From positions 127,628,027-127,692,026 of the forward strand of contig OY757023.1 of the NCBI GenBank assembly GCA_963580285.1: a stretch of 64,000 bases of DNA, read 5' to 3'. The translations under genes and the position numbers were made by a program. The notes beneath the pieces were generated by a model. That model saw only the letters and a program-made list of their open reading frames with translations. It was not told the DNA's origin and did not search any database. The stretch comes from Lucinisca nassula (taxonomy: Eukaryota; Mollusca; Bivalvia; Lucinida; Lucinidae). Of this stretch, positions 56,641 to 64,000 are shown piece by piece (position 1 is the stretch's first letter; each line of letters begins with the position of its first letter).

Positions 56641-57055
56641 AATGTGTTGCATCGAAATTCATGTTATAATCATCAGTGTTACATTGAGGTGGTGGTGCAG
56701 AAAAAAGTGTGAAACCTGATCACACTGCTCCCAGAGGAACAGTTGACCTGGGTCCAAACTGTTTGCAACAACAGCTTAACTAACCAGCAGACAACAAAGC
56801 GGACAACAGTTGTTGCAATTGGCATCTTAACCCTTTTTGTACCAAATGGAATCTTCCTCCTTATATATGGCAGGAGTCCATTTCAAAATTTAGGGGTGTC
56901 CGGTTGCGTTTTCTTCAAAATTTATTAGGAAAATGGCTGAACATTTTGCAAACAGTGTGGGCCCTGATCAAACGCCGCTTATCGGCATCTGATCTGGGCC
57001 TGCACTGTTTGCCATGTACCTGTTTAGGGGTTTCTGGTACAAAAAGGGCTAAGGG
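56641..57055. mobile_element. Family-D-like core followed by TTAA-type MITE family B
   Basis: TGTGTTGCATCGAAATTCAT through AACAGCTTAAC duplicates about 56000-56130. It is followed at 56827 by a family-B copy (TTAACCCTTTTTGTACC to GGTACAAAAAGGGCTAA). Confidence 0.6.
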
Positions 57056-57277
57056 TTAATACTGGCCAGATGAAGTCTTGTTACATATCTCATTTGAGCA
57101 ATGTGTGAAACTATACCTTGTCCCATAAATTTTGCATCGAGGAAATGTTCCGATCAGCCTGTTGGTCCATGCCGTCTGATCAGTTTTCACTAGGCACTGT
57201 TTTGCTATTCCTGGCAGATAGAGAAGGCCTTTTCCTCAGTTGATGTGAAGGCTGTTACATGACTGTGAAACAACATT

Positions 57278-57482
57278 TTAACCCTTATCCTGCTGTTCAC
57301 AACAACCCCTATCTTTACAGTGTAGATCCAGATCAGATGGCTTCTGAAGAAGCTGTTTGGCTTGGATCAACACTTTGTCATGCAAATAAGTTAACAAATA
57401 TATTATTGAAAGTAATTAGATTGGTTGATAGTCAGAAATGGGTGTGGTTAAATCTATCTATTTGGCAGAAGTTAACATGTTA
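57278..57482. mobile_element. TTAA-type MITE family A, diverged
   Basis: TTAACCCTTATCCTGCTG at the left. The right core arm is altered (GAAGCTGTTTGGCTTGGATC) and the right end is worn (GGCAGAAGTTAACATGTTAA). Confidence 0.6.
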
Positions 57483-57894
57483 ATAGTGTTAATTGTTGTC
57501 GAGTTAGCCTTGTTATCACCATTATCTATAGTTAGCTCCTGTCACAATCACCTGCTAAACACTGGCACCTGGCAATGAGCCACATCATGCATAAAGTGAT
57601 CTGGGGCACAGAAGTAAACAGACAATGAGAGGAGGCTGTACAGTCTGCCCATGACTTATACTGTTAATATCCAATGAATTGTTTTACAAGAAAAAAGGAT
57701 GACATAGATGTGTGATCACTCATGTGACCCTACATTTGAGTGATTCTTTTTGATCCATGCAGCTAGCTCCGGTGGGAAATGGAACCCCTGCATGGCTAAA
57801 TAGATGACCTTCAGAGATCATATATAAAGCTGGAACACCGACCAAGGGTTTCATGCACCAACGTAAGGCACTTTTTTCATCCGAAGAAAGCTGA

Positions 57895-57970
57895 TATTTT
57901 TCTTGTTTCTGCAGGAAAAACATATTGTGGGTATTTATTATAAACACCGAATACCCACAACATATGTTTT
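57895..57970. repeat. Family-F palindrome
   Basis: AACATATTGTGGGTATTTAT and GAATACCCACAACATATG flank a shortened centre. Preceded by TTTTTCTTGTTTCTGC. Confidence 0.5.
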
Positions 57971-58355
57971 TTTTTTTGTTTTTTTTTTTCATAAATAAGA
58001 AAATAATAAATGGATACCCCCTCTTAACTGGGGCTAACCACCAAAGATAATTCCAGACCAGATGACAACCGCCTTCTACATCCGAGATGGCTTTAGCAAT
58101 TTGCCTTTAAGTTTTCATCAGTTTCACAATTACTGGGCTAGGACATCCATGTCCCTTGTTCTTCTTCATAGAAAATAAAGCTTGACATTTCATGTGATTC
58201 ATATGCACAGCAGACAGATCTTATGTAATGTCAAGCCTTATTTTCTCTAACAAATAAGAGATGTCTGCTATTTTGGGATGGGTAGTGTAACCCTTTGAAC
58301 CTTGTAGACAGCTACAGATACCTAGGAGAATAGTGTAGGTAACGAGCCATCTGAT

Positions 58356-58557
58356 CAGGTCTAAGCCCGCCCAGGTAAAGTGGTGTGAATTGGCCCGTCC
58401 ATGGATATAAACCCTATTGGTTTCATAGGGCGGCAGGGATTGAGATGTCATTTCGTCTTAGTGTCCGGTTAAAGTTTGACGAAATTGGAAGCAACGTCTC
58501 CAAAATGACCTAAATAGTGTTGACAAGGATGTTAAACCTCAAATCAAATAAACAAAA
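58356..58557 (+). repeat. SINE-like element S1, 5'-truncated
   Basis: TCTAAGCCCGCCCAGG through AAATCAAATAAACAAAAC. The following hAT-like element begins right at its tail. Confidence 0.6.
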
Positions 58558-58924
58558 CACTGCAGGGTTCATACGCGTCAGGGAAAAGTCAGGGGAAAAA
58601 ATTTTTTTTCAAGGTCAGGGAATTGTCAGGGAATTTTACAAAATGTCAGGGAAATTTTGAAATTTGGAAAATGTCAGGGAAATGTCAGGGAATTTTCTGA
58701 TCTGGGCAGGCACCAATTTGTAAAAGTTAAGGCAGTTTCTTCAAATATTTCCTTTTTCATGAAAGCTATAATCACACTTACAGCAATTTAAGCATAACTT
58801 TAAATTGTATGCATGTATCTATATTCTACATATTTTTCAAAGTCCATATAGAAGAAACTGAAAGGGATTTGCACACCTTACCTCCTGAGCAAATCTGTTG
58901 ATGGCTATATCTAATGATTCGATC

Positions 58925-59400
58925 CCCACCTCCACTTCATAAAAGGCAATATAATGCAGAAACCATTCAGATCCCCATCCCTAAACCATATCGATATTCT
59001 TGTTGCTTTTGATAAGACGCATTCAGTAACACCAACCTGGGGGTCCTCCCGAATGTGCCAGGGTCATGCCCCAGCCCCTCCATTTCATAAAAGGCCCAAT
59101 ATCTCAGAAACCTTACAGATCCCAACCCCTAAACCATATATACTCTTGTTCCTTATGAAGAGACACATTCAATGACACCAACTTGGGGGGTCTCCCGGGG
59201 TGAGCTGGGGCCTTGCTCGGCGGTCCCATGGGATGTGCCAGGGTCATGCCCCACCCTCTCCATTTCATAAAAGGCCCAATATCTTGGAAACCTTACAGAT
59301 CCCCACCCCTTAACCATATATTGATCTTTTTCCTTACAAAGAGATGCATTCATTGACACCAACGTGGGGGGTCTACCTGGGCCCGCTGGGGCACTGCCCC
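58925..59400. repeat. Tandem repeat, period about 155 bp, three units
   Basis: CTCCA(C/T)TTCATAAAAGGC, ACCATAT and CACCAAC(C/T)TGGGGG recur in each unit. Confidence 0.8.
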
Positions 59401-59429
59401 ACCTGTATAAGTTGTCATCTATATTAACT

Positions 59430-59597
59430 ATGCAAAAAGATGCAGATGACATTGCTCTGGAGGCTGAAAAGAAAAGGAAAATTGAATTACTTTCCAAGTC
59501 AAATCCTTTCCGGGCAAAGGCAACAGATATGAAAAAGGATCTTACTGTGCTAGATGCCAAGATATCATCACTGCAAGAAAAACTGAACATTTCCTAA
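59430..59597 (+). pseudogene. C-terminal coding remnant, lysine-rich coiled coil
   Basis: An open frame ending in TAA encodes a charged segment (ALEAEKKRKIELLSKSNPFR...LTVLDAKISSLQEKLNIS) that looks like a coiled-coil protein tail rather than random translation. It lies inside the hAT-like element and probably derives from its former protein. I did not recognise a specific family, and the N-terminal part is missing. Confidence 0.4.
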
Positions 59598-60517
59598 ATC
59601 CTTTGTATTGCTGTCTTGTTGAATGGCAGCCTGTGTTTGTAAATATGAAATATTTCAGTGCTTAATAGCTCTTGTATATAGAATCATTATCCTATAGCTT
59701 CATTGCCTTTGTTATAGTTCTAGTTAATTCAACGTTCAATCTAACCATGTGTATTATAGCTAGTTGTTTAACCTGTACAACTTTGTTAACATTTTGTGAA
59801 CATTTAGTTGTTTTTATGCTGTTGTGCTGGATATGGGGCTGATCAGCTTGCTTGTATATAATAGTATGCAATCCTGTCACTTAATTATGCAGGGCTTATT
59901 TTATGTGCGATATATAAAATCGAACATAATATTATCTACTGTACAATACCTTAATAACATGCTTTTGCTACCAAGGTGTTTTGCATGGTATGTATCCTAT
60001 AGATGTTACTCTTTTTAATTGGTAATCAGAATGACAATTCCATTTTAATGTAATTTAGTAAAGCTATGTTCAGAAAAACAGTTCGATTTGGCTAATACAT
60101 GTATGTTCAGGTTTCCAAAAGTAATTGCTTTATTGTCTATTGGTCATAACATAAAAACGTTTGTTTGAAACAGTGTATTTGATTACTTTTTAATGCATGA
60201 TAATTCATGTCATTTTGCTTACCAATGTGTATTGTATAATCACCAGCTCCATATCCAGTTGATTTGGAATAAACAAACAAAATATTAAAAATGTAAATGT
60301 TCATCAAAAAAGGAGGTAAGGGTTGGCTGTAGGGGTGGTGGAGGCCAACATTCTACTTTTCATTAAAGATTGAACCACTAAATGTGCACATTTTAAAATA
60401 ACAAAAGTTTGTATTGTGCCAAACCAAAATGTCAGGGAAAAATGCTTTCATGTCAGGGAAAAGTCAGGGAAATGTCAGGGAATTTAGTCTGAAAAAATTG
60501 GTATGAACCATGCACTG

Positions 60518-60670
60518 TAGTTTGAGCCTCACTCGGGTAACATGAGAGACGCCAGGTTCTGCAACAGAAGGTTAGGGTGTTTTTCACTGGGTACTCAGGT
60601 TTTCACCATCCTCTGATTAATATGGCTCAAGATAAGTGAAATAATCTTGAAAGGGCCATAAAACAGAAAA
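60518..60670 (+). repeat. SINE family S2, 3' part
   Basis: GTTTGAGCCTCACTCGGGTA (B-box region) through TGAAAGGGCCATAAAAC. The tRNA-like head is missing, cut off at the edge of the hAT-like element. Confidence 0.6.
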
Positions 60671-62837
60671 AAAGCAACCAAATTCAGAAATGTCTTGTAA
60701 AAATCACTTGTAAAACTCTGAGTGGAAGGCTGAAGGGTTTATCTTATTTAACATACTCATTTCTGTTCAGTGTTCATTTTTGGTCCAAATGTTTATCTAT
60801 TCACTCAAAATTACTAAGTACAGGAACTTCCTGCTTGCTATTGTCCATTTGACTATCACTGACCCAGGTGAACAGTTACCCGGTATTACATTGCTAATGT
60901 TGTTCCTGTGATCTTTAAAATTTAGACTTGGCTCTTATGCTGGGACATTGGCAGACTCTGATCAGACACCACCTTCTATAGTGTCTGATCTTGTTCTGCT
61001 CTGACTCTGCTTAAAAAACTTACACCTTATAATATAGCATGAGTCAGTTTTGAAATTTAGGGGTTTGGATTAGTTATATTTAGAAAGGGGGGGTGCCCAT
61101 AAGGCCCTTTTCCTGCCCTGGAACAAAAGTCTTCATTTTCTCCTGATATATTGCCTATAGTGTCCCATTTACTAAAATAGTATTGGTTTTGTAACGTAAG
61201 CCCTAGTTATTGAGAAACATGATAATGAAAGTGGGTGGGGTAATTCAGCATTAATCTGAGGTATCATGTTTTAAGCCCTGTTTCTTTTTAAAAATACATC
61301 ACACCCACTCATTATTTCCTCTGTTTGTTAGACATATGTACTGGGTAAATTCCTACTAAAATTTTCTTCCTCTAAAGTAAAATACTGCATCTGCAGCAAC
61401 TATTTTATGAACATCGTCAATTTTTGTTAATTTTGCAACTTCAAATTCAATAAATCCTAGCCTATTTCAAAAACTGAGTGGCAAATTATTTTCAAACTTA
61501 CTTGAACTTAACATTGGAAGAGTACAAAGTGTTGATTAGGTTTTGGTGACCTTGACCTAATATTCAAGGTCACTTGGGATGGTCAAATGTCAAAATTAGG
61601 GGTGACCATTTTGACCATTTTTCTGTTCCTGAACAAAAAGCTTCAAATTCTCCTAATACATTGCCTATAGAATTCCTTTTACTAAGACAGACTAGGTTTT
61701 GCAAAGTAAGCCCTAGTTATGGAGTTAAATGATCCTGAAACTGGTTGGGGTAATTTGATACAATGCTGAGGTGTTTTGTTTTATGCACCACATCTCTTTT
61801 AAAATATAGCAAACACAGTCATAACTTCCTCTGTTTGTTTGATTGCCTTAGGTAACATCCTACCTAGTTTTTTTCCTTTAAAGTAAAGTATGCCATCTGC
61901 AGCAACTTCTTTATGAAAACCTTCTATTTCTTAGAATTTTGCATCTTGGAATTCAATAAATCATATTTTTTCTTTTGAATTACACAAGGGATTCTTTTGA
62001 AATTATATTATAAGATTTTGAGAATATAAAGGGCTAACTAGGTTATGGTGACCTTGACCTTACTTTGAAGGTCACATGGCCTGTGAGATTTTCAAAATTG
62101 AAAAGAATGTTTGTCTTAATCCGGGAATTATTAAATTCAAATCCTGTGACATTTCTTTGACTTTCCCAGATATCTATATCATCGGAACTTGCTTAGATTT
62201 TGGTGACCTTGACCTCATTTTCAAGGTCAGGACATGCTTGATATCTACAATTGCACTCATATTTCTCTTTAGTCGAGCTGTCGCTTAAATTATGCAGCAT
62301 TACACCAGACTTGGCTGGATGAAGCTTCTCTGAGTTGGTTAGATGTTCAGTGAACTTGGCCGTATTTTCAAGGGCCTTGTTTTCAAGGCCACCACAGAAA
62401 AAAATTGGTCAAAATTTTTAAGCTTCGAGTATAGTTTCTTTGAAACTCCTGACTTGATTCTTAGAAACTGGCTTAGATGAGTTATTGGGCCATGATTTCA
62501 AGTTGGTTAACATTAACCTCATTTCAAGGTCATCAAAGGTCAAAGTAGATTGAAGTTTAGTAAACTTAAGCTTGTTTGCCCAGTTTGTGGGATCAATTGA
62601 GTGGAATGGATGCTAGTTTAACTGGCATAGTCACCAGAACAGAACAAGGGACTGAATAAGTAATCATAAACAAACAATATTAGGCTTATTAGGCTTTGAT
62701 GACCTTGCTTTCAAGGTCAGAACACAATTAACAATGTCTGATTTCAGTCTGACTTTAAAATAAGGTCAAGATCACCAAAACCTAATCATCTGTGTGCACT
62801 CACAATAATATCTACTCACACATTTCAAAAGAATTCA

Positions 62838-63122
62838 GGGCTTGCAGAAATATATGGGCTGCATGATACTTCCACGCAGAGCTGAATCCGGCCCGCACAC
62901 TAGTACTGGTAAACCGCTTAGAGGATCTAAGCCTGTCCAGGAACTGCGGTGCGAGGGGGACAGTCCATGCTAATAAACCCTATTGGTTTCATTGGGCGAC
63001 AGGGCTTGAGATGTCATTTCATCTCAATGTCGGGTAAAAGTCCCACAAAATTGGACGCAACGTCTCCAAAATGACCTTTACAGTGTTGACGGGGACGTTA
63101 AACCTCAAATCAAACAAACAAA
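62838..63122 (+). repeat. SINE-like element S1, full-length
   Basis: GGGCTTGCAGAAATATATGG through AAATCAAACAAACAAAATC, highly similar to the 50.85 kb copy. AAAAGAATTCA appears on both sides (about 62827 and 63124) as a likely target-site duplication. Confidence 0.75.
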
Positions 63123-63564
63123 ATCAAAAGAATTCAAACACAGATTTGAGAGAAAAACAAAGATTCTGCAAATTCCAAGACTTAAAATAAGCAAAATGCA
63201 CATTGTATTGCAATGCAGCTGCAGTCCTTATATTTTCCTCAGAGGGGAAAAATAATAAGACAGGACTATGCTCTTGGGTAAATGAAGATCTGTTGTGATT
63301 GGGAGAGCGGGGCAGGGACGGCGATGGGTGGGGTCGGCAGAATATGACCTTATTGGTCCTGTCTGATAATTTCAAGGACCATGTAACCATGGTGATAAGG
63401 TCAAGGTCACCATAACCTGGGCAACATTTTGTTTTCTCTTAATACTGTCTTCAGATTTATTTCAATGGAATCTTTCATTTAATTACAGAAAAATAAATAT
63501 GTTTTATTGAATGCCAAGATGCAAAATTCTCAGAAATAGAAGGTTTTCATAAAAGAGTTGCTGC

Positions 63565-63876
63565 AGATGGCATACTTTACTTTAAAGGAAGAAAACTAGG
63601 TAGGATGTTACCTAAGGCAAACAAACAAACAGAGGAAGTTATGACTGTGTTTGCTATATTTTAAAAGAGATGTGGTGCATAAAACAAAATACCTCGGCAT
63701 CGTATCGAATTACACCACCCAGATGGCATACTTTACTTTAAAGGAAAAAAACTAGGTAGGATGTTACCTAAGGCAAACAAACAAACAGAGGAAGTTTTGA
63801 CTGTGTTTGCTATATTTTAAAAGAGATGTGGTGCATAAAACAAAATACCTCGGCATCGTATCGAATTACCCCGACC
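63565..63876. repeat. 156 bp tandem duplication in the right foldback arm
   Basis: AGATGGCATACTTTACTTTA occurs at 63565 and 63721, each followed by about 150 nearly identical bases to CATCGTATCGAATTAC. The left arm has only one copy, so the duplication came after the arms formed. Confidence 0.85.
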
Positions 63877-64000
63877 AGTTTGATGATCTTTTAACTCCAT
63901 AACTAGGGCAACTTTGCAAAACCTAGACTGTCATAGTAAAAGGAATTCTATGGGCAACGTATTAGGAGAATTTGAAGCTATTTGTTCAGGAACAGAAAAA

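Larger units (their letters stand above)
58558..60517. mobile_element. hAT-like element with internal tandem repeat and coding remnant
   Basis: Ends CAGGGTTCATAC and GTATGAACCATG are inverted and flanked by CACTG on both sides. Subterminal GTCAGGGAA motifs are repeated at both ends in the same orientation. The interior has three units of about 155 bp (58925-59400) and a short open frame with a stop at 59597. The CAGGGTT-type terminus is common in hAT elements; hAT normally gives 8-bp duplications, so the placement is tentative. Confidence 0.5.
44167..64000. other. Intron 11 or downstream sequence, no exon recognised
   Basis: I searched for a p63/p73-type C-terminal exon (SAM-domain-like sequence or a coding block opening in phase 2) and found none. 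The content is repeats listed separately plus AT-rich sequence with nothing recognisable, notably 45060-45500, 47140-47640, 49080-49430, 52060-52940 and 57490-57900. Confidence 0.6.
61080..64000. repeat. Large foldback region, runs off the window
   Basis: About 61616-61990 recurs as the reverse complement at about 63500-64000, for example CTGTTCCTGAACAAAAAGCT versus AGCTATTTGTTCAGGAACAG. A further direct copy lies at 61120-61440. GACCTTGACCT and AAGGTCA phrases recur between the arms. An S1 SINE sits in the loop. No protein was recognised. Confidence 0.7.

Noticed and set aside
59153..59590. 145-residue minus-strand reading frame
   Set aside because: It lies antisense to the tandem repeat and to the more protein-like plus-strand remnant; judged a shadow.

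Overview
This is a low-gene-density window from an animal genome, most likely a bivalve mollusc and probably a heterodont clam. Three things point there. The one clear gene is an intron-rich p53/p63/p73-family gene whose protein differs from the vertebrate members. The non-coding DNA is AT-rich and packed with palindromic MITEs and SINEs. Several repeats have a central array of 145-169 bp units next to a GTCC-type microsatellite, an architecture described for bivalve 'pearl'/Helitron-like elements. The species cannot be named from sequence alone.

Layout: 1-8.5 kb holds no gene I can support, only dispersed repeats and a decayed hammerhead-ribozyme motif near the left edge. A CCAAT/TATA-bearing candidate promoter and candidate first exon lie at about 8.49-8.63 kb. 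Ten further exons run on the plus strand from 13.5 to 44.17 kb. All eleven join in phase and give 438 complete codons: an N-terminal activation motif resembling the MDM2-binding segment of p53, a Ser/Thr/Pro linker, the complete zinc-binding p53 DNA-binding domain, a basic nuclear-localisation motif, and a tetramerisation domain with the p63/p73-type extension. The last visible exon ends in a splice donor in phase 2. No C-terminal (SAM-domain) exon was found in the remaining 19.8 kb, so the 3' end of the gene lies outside the window or uses an exon too short to recognise.

Introns and flanks are built from mobile DNA. They contain several families of TTAA-flanked, piggyBac-like MITEs that carry different ends but share a palindromic core, Tc1/mariner-like, PIF/Harbinger-like and hAT-like elements, at least four SINE-like families, Helitron/pearl-like elements with tandem cores, and two short-period satellites (32 and 26 bp). 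The most notable items are a sequence matching a complete hammerhead ribozyme with a self-complementary stem III (54056-54101), a mariner-like MITE whose TA target site lies inside the splice donor of p53-family exon 9, and three nested insertions that expose the TTAA target site. Most other open reading frames are chance frames inside repeats and were left out.
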